Part shown: positions 52,132 to 62,660 of the stretch, piece after piece
Position numbering within the stretch: the stretch's first letter is position 1
How the letters are laid out: each line of letters starts with the position of its first letter
Origin: Todiramphus chloris collaris
Taxonomy: Eukaryota; Chordata; Aves; Coraciiformes; Alcedinidae
Direction of reading: 5' to 3'
DNA: 64,000 bases
Assembly: GCA_025345505.1 (NCBI GenBank)
Contig: JANVCC010000073.1
Span: 9,676,887 to 9,740,886 of the forward strand
Notes under the pieces: generated by a model
What the model was told of the DNA's origin: nothing
Database searches by the model: none
Seen by the model: only the letters and a program-made list of their open reading frames with translations
Made by a program: the position numbers and the translations under genes

Positions 52132-54705
52132 TCACAGCTGACTGATTGCAGTTTGTTTTTCCAGAACTTCGAGGTAGTCTGGTTCTGTTTGTAGCTTTCC
52201 TTGGAGTAAAGGATGCTCGGGTTTAGACTGTTCTGCAAAATATTTCCTGGGAGTTCCATATAAAACAGTTTTATTTATCCTGTCCTGGTTTTGGCGTCTT
52301 GATTCATACGAAGGGGCAAACTGCCTTTTGGGTAAGGTGCAAAAGTTATAATGAACTAATCCTCCAGTGGGGAGTTCCTTGACCCTTTCTGCAATATTTT
52401 GATACAGAAGCTCTGGTTCCCTTGGTGAGGACTGCTTTTCCAGTAATTCAGCTGCACTGATTGTAAATGCAAGACTGGTGGGGTCTTCCTTTTTGTGGTC
52501 AAGATTGCTATAGCTATAGTCATGGAGATTCCTGTAATAGGCAACTGGATCCCCATCCTTTTGCATGTAGATTGGGTTTTGGCACATCTGTCCAACAGGA
52601 GGGGGAATGTAGTTATAAACATGTCCTTCAGTTTTATCGTGGGTCTCGGTGTTGTAAGACCCATACTGGAGCTGAAACGAACTTATATCTAAGTTGTTTG
52701 CACTGCTGGGCATGCTTTGCACCCCCTTCCGGCGCTTAAGGACGAAAACAAACAGGCCTGCCCCAAAACAGACTGACAAAATAAACACAACCAGCAAGCC
52801 TAAAATTAAGACAGACAGTGGAACTTCAGTGTGTATTTCTGGGTAGGAGCTGGGTGAGACACCATGGAGATGGGGTGTATCTGTGTTCTGGTTCATAGAG
52901 AGGAGAGAAGAATCTGACAGGTTGGGGTTCTCTGGGCAGATGGCTTCTTTGCTCAGGAATTTCAGGTGCTCTCCAGAGTGCTTGGTGGGAGACTCACATA
53001 TGACTTCGTTTATAACTACGGGGGGATTTGACTGCTGGTTGTTCTGGTCAGTGACTTGTTCAATCCAGTTCCTCAGCCCCAGGATATCACATGTGCAGTC
53101 CCAAGGGTTCTCCTGGAGGTCTATCTGAATTAGAGCTGAGAGCTGGTCCAAGACTCCTCTCACAGGCAGGTGTGAGAAATGGTTGTTTCTTAGGTTGAGT
53201 CTGGTGAGGGAAGTGCCACCAAAGACGTTGTCAGGCAAGGATCTGAGCAGGTTGTTATTGAGAAATAACAGATGAAGATTACTCAGAGCATCAAAGGTGC
53301 GTGGCAGGATCTCCTTAATGACATTGTACTCTAGGTAGAGATACTGCAGACTATGCAGCCCGTCGAACATAGATGGGTACAGAATCTCAAGGTAGTTGCC
53401 GTTAAGATAAAGTCTACGTAAACTTGTAAGGTTTGTAAAGGCACCTTCTTGTATCACTGCAATTCTGTTATTTCCTAGATGTAACAAATCCAGAGAGCTG
53501 TACTCTATGAGATCAGTTCTATAAACAACTTGCAGATAGTTACTGGTAAGGTAAAGTTTCTTTGGACTGGTCGGCCTAGGGTGGAGATCGGAGATGTTAC
53601 TTATCTTTTTCTCTTGGCAGTTCACATTTAAACCGTTGTCTGAGTTCTGTGAAGTACAGATGCAGCCAGCTGGGCAGGTGATGGGCACAGGAGACTTCGT
53701 CTGGTAAACCATGATAGGTCCAAATATTTGTCTGTCTTTTGACACAGTGACACGGGGTGTAGGGCGGTTCCTAGTTTTGGGTGGCCGGCTGGCTTTAGGA
53801 GCTCTGGTGGGATTGATGGCAGAGTTGGCTGTGGGTGACAGCCTAGAGATGTGTGGGTCTGAGAGGACAGGATGTTTTTCCTTCTGGTTTGAATCACCGG
53901 AGCTTTTCCTAGGGCAGAGATCTTGCCTGGTGAGCTGGGTCACATCTTTCCCATGAAGCCGGAAAGGGGTTTCACAGACTATCTCACCCACAAACACGGT
54001 GATGGTGTCTAGCCAGGCCTTGAGTGGCAGCAAGTCACAGGTGCAATTCCAAGGGTTTTCCTCCAACTGGATTTCCATGATGCCTCCAATGTGCTCCAGC
54101 ACACCAGCAAAAGGCATCATCTTCAGACGGTTCCCCCGCAGATCCAGGTGAGTGAGGAGCACAAAGCGGAAGACATTGCTGGGCAGGGACAGCAGGAGGT
54201 TGTCATTGAGAATCAGCACTTTTAGCTTGTTTAGCTTGCTGAAAGCCCCTGCCTCAATGGCACTGATGTAATTGTAATCAGCCTGCAGATACTCCAGACT
54301 CTCCAAGCCCAGGAACGTGTCCTCCTTTAGCACTTCCAGCTTGTTGTTATTGAGGTGCAGCCTCTTCAAGGTGCGGAGGCCACTGAAGGCCCCTGTGCGG
54401 ATCTCCTGCATGTCGTTGTTGCCCAAGTGGAGGGTCACGGCATTGGAGTAGTTGACGAACTCATTGGGGAACAAGCGGGTCAGTGCATTCCCATTGAGGA
54501 ACAGCTGGTAGATCTTTGATGGTGGTGGCAGAAGGAGGCTGACGGTTGTAAATCCTTTGTTTTCACAATTAATGTTCAGCACGTTCTCCTTCTCCTCACA
54601 AGGGCAGCGGCTTTTGCTGCAAATGTCTTTGGCAGGTTTGCGACTCTCTGTCTGTGAGATCCCAGCCACTGTTAACAAACTGAGCAACCAAACACCCTTC
54701 AGCAT
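52132..54705 (-). CDS. SLITRK2: SLIT and NTRK-like protein 2 (SLITRK2), complete single-exon CDS
   Basis: The 857-residue product matches SLITRK2 along its length as I recall the mammalian protein (about 845 aa). Seen in order: signal peptide (about 1-21); N-terminal cysteine cap (C29, C34, C36, C47); leucine-rich repeats about 65-215; C-terminal cap starting NPWNCTCD (C221, C223, C244, C264); a basic/proline linker (about 290-320); a second cap (C344, C348, C350, C363); repeats about 380-530; a second C-terminal cap (C537, C539, C570, C590); one transmembrane helix (about 628-656) followed by KRRK; and a cytoplasmic tail of about 200 residues ending in a PDYLEVLE motif around Y844, which resembles the C-terminal tyrosine site of Trk receptors. 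Family role: a neuronal surface adhesion protein that binds presynaptic LAR-type receptor phosphatases and influences neurite growth and synapse formation. The start is chosen because it opens the signal peptide and has A at -3; the stop is TGA. There are no frameshifts. SLITRK4, 5 and 6 fit clearly less well. Confidence 0.97.
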   Translation of the reverse strand: MLKGVWLLSLLTVAGISQTESRKPAKDICSKSRCPCEEKENVLNINCENKGFTTVSLLLPPPSKIYQLFLNGNALTRLFPNEFVNYSNAVTLHLGNNDMQEIRTGAFSGLRTLKRLHLNNNKLEVLKEDTFLGLESLEYLQADYNYISAIEAGAFSKLNKLKVLILNDNLLLSLPSNVFRFVLLTHLDLRGNRLKMMPFAGVLEHIGGIMEIQLEENPWNCTCDLLPLKAWLDTITVFVGEIVCETPFRLHGKDVTQLTRQDLCPRKSSGDSNQKEKHPVLSDPHISRLSPTANSAINPTRAPKASRPPKTRNRPTPRVTVSKDRQIFGPIMVYQTKSPVPITCPAGCICTSQNSDNGLNVNCQEKKISNISDLHPRPTSPKKLYLTSNYLQVVYRTDLIEYSSLDLLHLGNNRIAVIQEGAFTNLTSLRRLYLNGNYLEILYPSMFDGLHSLQYLYLEYNVIKEILPRTFDALSNLHLLFLNNNLLRSLPDNVFGGTSLTRLNLRNNHFSHLPVRGVLDQLSALIQIDLQENPWDCTCDILGLRNWIEQVTDQNNQQSNPPVVINEVICESPTKHSGEHLKFLSKEAICPENPNLSDSSLLSMNQNTDTPHLHGVSPSSYPEIHTEVPLSVLILGLLVVFILSVCFGAGLFVFVLKRRKGVQSMPSSANNLDISSFQLQYGSYNTETHDKTEGHVYNYIPPPVGQMCQNPIYMQKDGDPVAYYRNLHDYSYSNLDHKKEDPTSLAFTISAAELLEKQSSPREPELLYQNIAERVKELPTGGLVHYNFCTLPKRQFAPSYESRRQNQDRINKTVLYGTPRKYFAEQSKPEHPLLQGKLQTEPDYLEVLEKQTAISQL

Positions 54706-54736
54706 CTTTATGCGCCGTCGATCCCCACTTCGGTAC
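54706..54736 (-). other. SLITRK2: Candidate SLITRK2 5'UTR segment after a 3' splice site
   Basis: On the minus strand the bases just upstream of the start codon are preceded by CTGTAG, with the AG ending at 54737. A pyrimidine-rich run (TTCTTCTTTCTCTCC) lies about 25-45 bases further upstream. This is a normal-looking splice acceptor. If used, the coding exon begins at 54736 and carries 31 bases of 5'UTR with no upstream ATG. SLITRK genes typically have a single coding exon preceded by non-coding 5' exons, which supports the idea. The splice itself is inferred. Confidence 0.4.
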
Positions 54737-55275
54737 CTACAGTCAAACCTTTTGAGACAAGTAAGGAGAGAAAGAAGAAATCCCCAGTGAAAACGGCCAG
54801 AAGCAGAGGCTGGAAGGGGAGGGCAAAGCAGGTTGCAAGGCTAGGAGGGAGGTGGGCAGCAAGGCAACGACTTGCAAAACTCGTCTGAAATCTCCCTTCT
54901 CCTCCACCCCTCCTTCTCCCTTCAGAAAGTGCCTGGGGAGCTGCTGTGGGAGAAGCCCCGTCGGGGAGCCCTCCGAAAATCCAGGGCCCCCAGTGCTGCC
55001 CCCCCCCCCCGCCCGACCCCTCCGCCTGCCTCAGCAGCCGCCTTCACCCCGGCGACCTGCCAGCAGAGCGGCTCCGTGCCCTCCAGCCGCCGCGCTGCCC
55101 GGCCCGGGGTAGCCCCGGCTCCCGGCTGCCCGTTCACTGGCAGCATTTTAACCTGGATGTGGCGAGCGGGGGGATGTAGAATAAATGATCGCAAAGCCTC
55201 CCCGCCCCCCTCCCGGCAGCAGGGCTCCTCCGAACCTCGCTCCCCGTGCCAAACCCCACGTTCCTCGGCTCGTAC
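54737..55275 (-). other. SLITRK2: Candidate SLITRK2 5'UTR intron
   Basis: The minus strand reads AGCAG/GTACGAG at 55275, a good splice donor, and CTGTAG at 54737, a good acceptor, giving an intron of 539 bases inside the CpG island flank. Weaker alternative donors on the same strand are CAG/GTGCTG near 55748 and CCCAG/GTAAAT near 55816. The choice between them, and whether the intron exists, cannot be settled without transcript data. Confidence 0.35.
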
Positions 55276-55416
55276 CTGCTCTCGGGGCGCCCGAGGGGGC
55301 AGCAGGGGCAGGGGCCGCCGCCGAGTGCCTCCGCCGCGCCCCGGGAGCCAGGCGCCCGGCGGCGAGAGGCATCGCCCGCCTCACGCCTCAGGAGGAGCCC
55401 AGCGAGGCGCCGTCGT

Positions 55417-55465
55417 CCCGTCCCGTCCCGTCCCGTCCGGTCTGGTCCGGTCCGTCCCGTCCCGG
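55417..55465. repeat. CCCGT/CCGGT pentanucleotide run
   Basis: Several back-to-back TCCCG/CCCGT units followed by degenerate CCGGT units lie within the CpG island. This is a GC-rich simple repeat whose length may vary between individuals. Confidence 0.7.
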
Positions 55466-55599
55466 CCGCGGCTCAGCGGGAAGTTGGGCCGGGCGGGGGG
55501 CGAGGAGCGGCGGCGGCGCCGCTGCGGGAGCGCGGGCGACTCTGCGTGGGGCGCGGCGCGGAGCGCCGCTTTTGCCGGCTGCCCCGCACGGAGCCGCGC

Positions 55600-55607
55600 T
55601 GACGTCA
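55600..55607. promoter_or_regulatory. Consensus cAMP-response element (TGACGTCA)
   Basis: A perfect palindromic CRE, TGACGTCA, lies inside the CpG island about 0.9 kb upstream of the SLITRK2 start codon, next to a GC-box-like run. CREB/ATF proteins bind this site, and CREs in CpG-island promoters are common in activity-regulated neuronal genes. The motif is seen; its use is inferred. Confidence 0.5.
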
Positions 55608-55923
55608 CGCCGGGGGCGGGGGGGACACGTTTTTCCCAGCCCCCCCACTTCCCACCCCCCCCCCAACCCGCTCCCCCACTCCCGGTGCCTCTCGCAGCCA
55701 GCTCCGCTCCCGGTTCGGCTGCTCAAGCCGGAAGCGCTCTGACAGCACCTGCAGCCGCGCCCAGGACAGCGCGGGGACTCGGAGCCGGGGAGTGGAATAA
55801 GGTAACAAGCGGATTTACCTGGGTCCGGAGAATTTTTGTCCCCGACTCCCTAAATCTGTGCCCTCAAAATCGAGAGCAAGTCAAGCAGCTTCTTCGGCAC
55901 AAGCCAGCCGGCAAGCGCGCACG

Positions 55924-56013
55924 CACCACACACACACATACACCACACACACACACACATACACCACACACACACACACACACACACACACCGCACACGC
56001 GCGCGCACGCACC
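55924..56013. repeat. CA/GT microsatellite, interrupted
   Basis: Long CA runs are broken by ATACAC and a CGCGCG segment, just upstream of the SLITRK2 CpG island. Alternating purine-pyrimidine DNA of this kind can adopt Z-form and is usually polymorphic. Confidence 0.9.
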
Positions 56014-56485
56014 ACACCCGCATCCGCATCACACACTCACAATCTGGCTCTCGGAGCGGGGGTGCTGCAAGTCCCGGATCTGGCATCAGCATCTATCCCC
56101 CATTCTGGCTGCAGCAACTCCCTTCCCCAAATCGCCGTGACTAGCTCTGTCCAGCGCGTTGGCGTTTGAAAACGTTCAGGGAAGTTCAACACCTTCTGCC
56201 AAAGTAGGCTGGCAGGTAACTGCAGTTGTGTGCCCGAATCCCTCTACATGCGCTGGAAAGAGCTAAGAGCACATCTAACGTGATCATTCACACTGGCTAG
56301 ACCAATTCCACTGCCAAATTGCAATGTTACAGTACAGCGTTTGGCTGCCTCTAGAAAGAACAAGAGGTTGGATGTGGGTCATTGTGACTTTGCTTAAGCA
56401 CCATGCACTGGGTACAGATCTGTTTGATGGGAAAGTAGGGCTGCTCTTGATTTCTGTCTGGAAAGTAAAACTTTGGGTTCACATT

Positions 56486-56502
56486 GGAGAAAAGAAAGAA
56501 AA

Positions 56503-56535
<33 letters not shown>

Positions 56536-56540
56536 AAAGA
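56486..56540. repeat. Poly-purine (A/G) tract
   Basis: A run of A broken by occasional G (AAAGAAAG, then about 20 or more A, then AGAAAGAAAAG). It is simple-sequence DNA about 1.8 kb upstream of the SLITRK2 start codon. Confidence 0.85.
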
Positions 56541-58194
56541 CACTCCAGAATTAATTTTTAAAGGACTAATATGGCAATGTGAATTACTACCGGATTTTCA
56601 TAGGGAACTATATGCACTTCACTTAGTCTTTACAGCGTGGAGGTTTGCTGCCAAAAGAGTGCTGGACTTGGCAAAAGTAGTACTGTTGTCTTGTGTCATT
56701 TTTTAGCTGTTAAGTATTAAAGCCCACATTTTAGAAGCAGCAGAGATGTATTGTCTGTTCGTATGAGGAGCCTGAGCTCAGAAAAGGTATCATCCTGCAG
56801 CGGCCAGCACAGATGCCTTTGCAGTGCTGCTGGGCAGGAATAGTGCTGGATTGTATTCGGGACTGGAGCAGCTGCAACTTTCCTATCTAAAATTTGTAAA
56901 GGTTGTGGGAAAACCAGGAACATCCCGCATTGGAGGATGCTTTTGGTGTGGTGCTGTGTGAATTTCAACAAGACTGGAATTTGGAAATGCACTAAGAGCT
57001 GCTCCATTTCTTCATCCTGATGAATTTAGGAGCAAAAATTGCTAAGATCAGGGAAAATGTGCATGGCAGATCTGGGGTTTTACAGCACTAATACATCAGC
57101 AGACAGATTCTTATTCTGTGAGATTTTCCCCTTGTTTTCTGCTTTAAACCTTAGAATATGGTGGTTGAGGAGCAAAATTGGATTAGTTACAGTACCTAGA
57201 AAATGTTTTTTCAGATCTTTCTAACAGGGTCTAGGGACATAAGCCTAAAAAGAGAGGGTAAAAGTAGACCCAGGTTGATTTGTTTTGCTTTTAGGAAGGG
57301 AGCATATTCATACACACACCTGCCTACATGGACACACACACAGAGGCACACACATGTTCTTGTAACCTACCTTCAATGAGTCTCACCTGAGCAGCCCTGC
57401 ATAGCATTGCCAGCACTCACAGGGCTTGCTCCAACACACAGCAAGAGCTGAAGGCAGAAGTAAGTCCAATGCATTTTTCTCTCATCTCACAGCGTACATT
57501 TGTTTCATGTCCGTGAGTTTCAGTGACATGTAGCTTTCTGGTGAGCAAGTATAACAACTTGGAATGGGCTCATGGGGCAAGATACACTGTCCCATTTGCC
57601 TGTGTTTGCTAGTACATAGGAAATGTGTTTGTGGTAACTGCTGATGCTGCCTTGGAAGGGAAAGTGTACGCATGACATGCCTCAGCAGTAATTACCAGAT
57701 TCATGTGGGATGGAAGGAACAGCATGTTAGGGGATTGCAACAGTAATAAGACACAGAGATGATACTGATTCTATTACGCTGCAAATGCATGCATATAATA
57801 ACCACTGTTGGAGGAGGAGGAACAAGGATTTAAAAAGAAAATAGCTACAGCTTTTTATTTAGAAACAAAGTCATGATTTCTCAGCATGCCCGAAGTGTTT
57901 TATAATCCCCTCAATTAAAAGCACAGAGTATAAAAGAACAGCTTTTTTTCCCCACCTGTTTTACTGCCTTTTTATTTCGCATGTTGAATGTGAGAACATT
58001 TTCAGGCTGTGACTATCTGAGAGCCTCCAGGAATGGCAGGCTGGGAGGCAGGTTGGTACGGCAGCCTATGAGGGTTTGGGAAAACTTAGTGTTACGCTGG
58101 GTTTGTAAACATTGTGAAGGTTTGGGTTTTTTTTCACAAATACTTTGCAGTGTTCCCTCACCCTCCTTTTTGGAGCAAACTTACGAAGACCGAG
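56541..58194. other. Upstream flank of SLITRK2, no gene recognised
   Basis: AT-rich again beyond the CpG island and simple repeats. A second short CA-rich patch lies at about 57310-57355. All open frames are under 97 codons and show no family resemblance. It may hold distal regulatory sequence, but none can be identified by eye. Confidence 0.45.
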
Positions 58195-58620
58195 TAGAGA
58201 TTCATAAACTTAGAGATTCATAGATTATAAGGCTTACTGGAACCATTGTGGCTTTTAGATCTTGCATATCAAAGACCATCAGCAAAACTGATTGATTCCT
58301 GCTTAAGCTAGACCATTCTTCCTAGGAAAAGGAAAAACAAAAACTTGAAAAAACAACAACATATCCATTTGTATTTTAGCAGCTGCCTATGATGAAAATC
58401 TGCCATAATGTTTAGTAAATTGTTCCAATAGCTTTCATCTCCCACAGGTAAAAAATTGTGCTTTCTCTACAACCTTGTATCTGGCCACCTTCAGTTTGAA
58501 ATTTTTATCCTTGTAATATCCTTGTCTGATGGCTTAAGAGCCCTCAATTATCCCATACCTGTTTCCCATGAGGGCACTCCCAGACTGCTGCAGAGCAAGT
58601 ATGAACTAAATACTTCCCTG
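58195..58620 (-). mobile_element. Ancient CR1/L3-type LINE 3' fragment
   Basis: As read on the plus strand: ATTCATAGATTATAAGGC, CATTGTGGCTTTTAGATC, TTGTTCCAATAGCTTTCATC, AAAAATTGTGCTTTCTCTAC and TTTGAA...GTCTGATGGCTTAAGAGCCC. These are the landmarks of the reverse-complemented 3' part of old amniote CR1 (terminal 'attcatagatt' at the left edge). It is heavily diverged. Confidence 0.65.
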
Positions 58621-61600
58621 ATACCAGCCTTAATGAACTTTAAATTTCATTAGTCCTATCCTGGTACATACACCAGAGCAGCTCTAGGCTCCTGCATGGT
58701 CCTAAAGCCACCACTTTATCTATCTACTTTCAGGAAAACAAAACAAAACAAAAAAACCCAACAGATACGGCATGAAGCACATAAAATTTGGTACACACCA
58801 TTACCCTTCCTGCTTAATGCCCATTGTGCTGTTGTCCTTCTGTGAGAGTAAATATCAAGGAGCAGAGTAAGTTCAGAAATGTGGAGGTAATTTTCTTTCT
58901 CCACATTGTATCTGCAGATGAATGCTAAGTGCTACTCATGTATCTTTACCTATCAGTTTGTTTCTTTTTCCCTGTACATAAATGAAGAAGGAACAAATAT
59001 ATCCACTAAGTCTTATGGAATAAAGAAAAGACTGCAGCAAGAACTTAAGCAAAAAACTCTGTGAATTGGATAAAGGATGGGATTTAAGTTTTACTGATTG
59101 TTAGAAACCATCAAGGTAGCCTGAGTGCTGGTGGTGGGAAAGGAGGGATTTATTCATGTAATATAAATACATAACAATATTGATTTTTGTGAACAAAACA
59201 TGATGGCTGATGTGGTGAAACAATAGGAATTTGTAAATTTAGATATTTAGTGATCTCATGTGTTCCTCATCCTGCATGAGATGCCTAGTCCATGTCGGTT
59301 TACAGAGTTCTGAGATAATCCTCATTACTGTTCAAGTACCCCATATTCATGTATATGTGGCTATTTGTAGCTTGGAGATATTCTCCCTCCATGAGTACGT
59401 ACATGTTTGGACTCTTTTCTGTACTGTGTGGGATATTTTTGTGCCTCACTTAAGAGTAATCATTAAGGAAATAAACAGTTTCCAGATTTAGCAGTGAGAA
59501 GTATGCAAAATAATTGCTACTTGTAATCCAAGGTTTTATCTCATCCAGGAGCACTGGAAAGTGTGCCGTAAAGGAGAGGCTGAAAGAGGAGGCTCTGGCT
59601 TTCACTTGCTTTCTCTGGGCAGGGGACAGGCAAGGAATGAGTGAAAGAGGGTGAGCATGAAAGACGGGGAGGAAGGAGCTGTCGGGCTCTGTCCTCCATG
59701 ACCCTGGTGTCCATCCCCACTCACCCATGATGCCCAGCAACGAACTGGTGCAATGCATACCTAAAAGAGGCAGAGGAAGGAGATGTTTGTCTTGAAGTCT
59801 CTGTGGACGGAAAGCTGGTGGATGTGCCAGTCTGTGTGGCTTCTACTGAGTTGTGTTTTGCTGGCAGCCAGTAACTAACTGCCTTTGCTATTACCTGTAA
59901 TGAATTTCATTGCTTTCCAGATGCAATGTTTAGCTCCACTTCCTCCAGCCATTCAAGCATATGGAGGGCCATGGGCTACTTCAGAATATTTGTTGCTGTC
60001 ATGTCATGACTACCTGCTGTATAAGTAAAATAATCTAATGAATTGCAACTTAAAATCAACATGCTTTTTAATTCTCTCAGTTGCTGCTTCCTACAAGGAC
60101 TCAGACCCTGGACAAAGACACACATTTCTGATACCCACTAACTAATTATAACAAATTTTTTTTGCAAAGACACTTCACCATAATTTGTTTCAGTATATCT
60201 GGGGTAAACTGTTTTGTTGTAACAGCACAGCATGATTTTAACACTGGTGGTGCAAGACACAGCAGTAAAAATATCCATTTCTAAGGGTTTGTATCATTAA
60301 TGTGGAATCCTAACTTTTTAAAAGATAAGTGAATTTTGTGTGTTTTAATACCAGTAATACTGGTTTCAGCAGGAAATGTGCTAGAGAAGCTGTCTGTCAG
60401 AAAGCATCCCAAGTAGCCTGTGCACCGGGGATACTGACAGACTCACCATTATGTAATTAAGACTACCCTTTATTTTAGCTTTAGCCCTTTTTTTTTTTTT
60501 TTCTTTTTTGTCTTTCTTGCATATAGAAAACCAAATCTTCCCCCCTTCTTGTACACACAGACCTTTTAGCATAGGACTCAGCAAAGTACTGTAAGGCAGT
60601 TAATATTTATGGATGTGTTCATCCTGTTCAAAGATGTGATATGTCTGATCCAAAGCCATTTGGTGTCAATGGAATGACTCCTACTGATTTTAGGGGGACT
60701 TGGATCAGATCTTTGAATGAATGTTTAATTTAAAAACATGCATGTGGGTCTTGTTGAGTGGGTTAAATATTTTTGGAAGTGCTTTGTTTCATCATGTCAG
60801 TGTGTCTTTTATAGGAACAGTGAGATGAATCTTCCTGATAATAAGGTATTCTGTGATGACATTGCTAAGCAGCAAGAAAACAAAAGAGTGGGTTTTTTTA
60901 CATCCTTAAAGCAATAATGGATTTATTGTTCCTATAATTTTGAATGGATGAATGTCTACAGTAGCTGTGTGAATGTCTACAGTAATATTTACCACTACCA
61001 TTTCTAAGTGCAATTTTTCATATTTCCTCAGTCTAACCTATCTGTTACATACTGTGAATGTTTTTAACTGGAAATGTCCCATCTTGCAAGCGTTAAGTCC
61101 ATACAAGTGCTTTTAGTAATTCAGAGAATCTTGTTGAAATTATCAGGTCTTCTTGGTTTATTGAGTGGACATGCCTTAGTAATGGGGCTCGTATTTGCAT
61201 AATGCAGTTGATGTTTGGGTTTGATGAATGTTCACTGTTGAAAGTCTGGTGGGTTGATGTGAAAGGTTTCTTCCCTTTACTTATTAGCAGTAAAAGTAAC
61301 ATTATGAAATCTCTCCATATCATTATTTTTATAACAGTAAAAGTGAAAGAATCCAAATCCCACTGTGCTAATGACATATCTAGCAATATGTGAGTAGCAG
61401 GAACAGTGGATGAAATTTAGTCCTGGGCAGAGGGCCAACCCAGAGTGATTCATCATAAAAGCCCCCAATTAAGACCTCAAAACAGGGTTTAAGTGGGACT
61501 TCAGTGTCCTATGCCTTGAGCTGGCTTTCTGCAGTGGTGTATGTGGGAAAGTTCCTGCAAATGAATTATTCATCATAAATAATGCATTCTGTTAGTTTAG

Positions 61601-62149
61601 CCTCTTTTTCTTGATTCCTTGAATTTATTTAATTGAAATTACTCACCAAATAATTTCTATGAATAATCATGGCCTAAGGATTATTTTTGAGCACTTCACG
61701 GTGAGCATTTCATATTCCACATTCAGAATGAGAGCCATGTCATTGAGTTGTCATTATGCACAGAGGTCACGTATTTCTGGTTTTGCTCCAGTAAAAAATG
61801 AAATGAGTAGAAAAAAAACCCCACACAGTACTTTTTCAGACTCTGTGTGTTCCCAAAATTTCTTTCCATAAACTTCATTCCATAAGATGTTTGTGAGTAG
61901 CTGCTAACTGAAGAAAAATTTGGTCAGTCATTGGTTTTTGTGCTTTTCACCTGTTTTCTAACAGAAATGTATGTGTGCTTTATGTATGTGGACAGTATGT
62001 GTATATGTCTGGCCATCAGTCAAGATCTCTCTTCCCAAAAATTTTGAATCAGATTTGATGAGAGGTGGTGGCTGTTAAGAGATTTTAGTTTCTCACTTCT
62101 TCAGTGAAAGTAAATGACTGAGAATTGGTCCAACCAGAAGAAAAGTTGC
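58621..62149. other. Intergenic DNA, no gene recognised
   Basis: Contains the fold-back repeat at 60644-60709, a poly-T tract at about 60488-60502 and a short direct repeat GTGAATGTCTACAGTA near 60950-60985. No credible coding frame. Confidence 0.5.
60644..60709. repeat. Imperfect fold-back (hairpin) repeat, likely ancient amniote element
   Basis: TCTGATCCA at 60644 pairs with TGGATCAGA at 60701-60709, with weaker pairing inward across GCCATTTGGTGTCAATGGAA and ACTGATTTTAGGGGGACT. The wording closely follows a widespread amniote repeat of the form 'ctgatccaaagcccattgaag...ttggatcagg'. It is a remnant of that repeat rather than a gene. Confidence 0.5.
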
Positions 62150-62660
62150 AGCCTGGCCTCGTTGTATTGAATCCATCTGAGATAGATTAATTTTCCTCCT
62201 AGCAGCTCTCATAGTGCTGTGCTTTCTATTTGGTATCTAGAAAGGTGTTGATAACACACCGGTATTTGGCTATTGCTGAGCAAGGCTTGCACATCATCAG
62301 TGTGTCTCTCCAACATTCCCCTCTCACCAGTAGGCTGGGGGTGGGCAAGATCTGGGAGGGGACAGAGCCAGGACAGCTGACCCAAAATGACCAAAGGGAT
62401 ATTCCATACCATATGGCATCTGCTCAGTGATAAAAGCTAAGAGAAAGGAAGCCTTACTTTGTGGGAAGTGGCCAGATAACACCTGCTGATGGTAAGTATA
62501 GAATAAATCTTTTGTTTTCCTTTACTTCCAGACATGGTCTTTGCTTTTGCTTTATTGAACTGCCTTTATCTTGATCCATGACAATTTTTCCATCTTACTT
62601 TCTCCCTCTCATTCCATCCTGCTAGGGAGGGAAGTGATAGAGTGGCTTGGTGGGAATATT
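62150..62660 (+). mobile_element. Solo LTR of the first avian ERV family (copy B)
   Basis: Shares with 5367-5953 the blocks AGTGCTGTGCTTT, TAGAAAGGTG.TGATAACACA, CAGCTGACCCAAA.TGACCA, AAGGGATATTCCA, ACCATATGGCATC, CACCTGCTGATGG-type, GAATAAATCTTTTGTTTT and TAGAGTGGCTTGGTGG. The AATAAA near 62503 sets the plus orientation. Ends are blurred and no target duplication is recognised. Copy B lacks the G-runs of copy A. Confidence 0.8.

Larger units (their letters stand above)
54900..55860 (-). promoter_or_regulatory. SLITRK2: CpG island and probable SLITRK2 promoter
   Basis: This stretch is strikingly G+C rich and dense in CpG compared with the AT-rich surroundings, and lies immediately upstream of SLITRK2. 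It contains G/C tracts that resemble Sp1 sites (for example GGGGGCGGGGGGG near 55611-55623), a cAMP-response element and a CCCGT pentamer run. No TATA box is obvious, as expected for a CpG-island promoter. The exact start site is unknown. Long open frames on both strands here, up to 422 codons, are a by-product of stop-poor GC-rich sequence and are not treated as genes. Confidence 0.8.

Noticed and set aside
52356-53956. Several open frames of 65-102 codons overlapping SLITRK2 in other frames
   Set aside because: Shadows of the conserved SLITRK2 coding frame; no independent similarity.
52132-54705. Assignment to SLITRK4, SLITRK5 or SLITRK6 instead of SLITRK2
   Set aside because: N-terminus, linker (RAPKASRPPK) and cytoplasmic tail (GHVYNYIPPPVGQMCQNPIY) fit SLITRK2; length 857 is also too short for SLITRK3 or SLITRK5 and too long for SLITRK1.
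54872-56140. 422-codon plus-strand open frame over the SLITRK2 CpG island
   Set aside because: Stop-poor GC-rich sequence makes long frames on every strand here. The product is Arg/Pro/Ala and His-Thr repeat driven by the CA microsatellite and has no domain.
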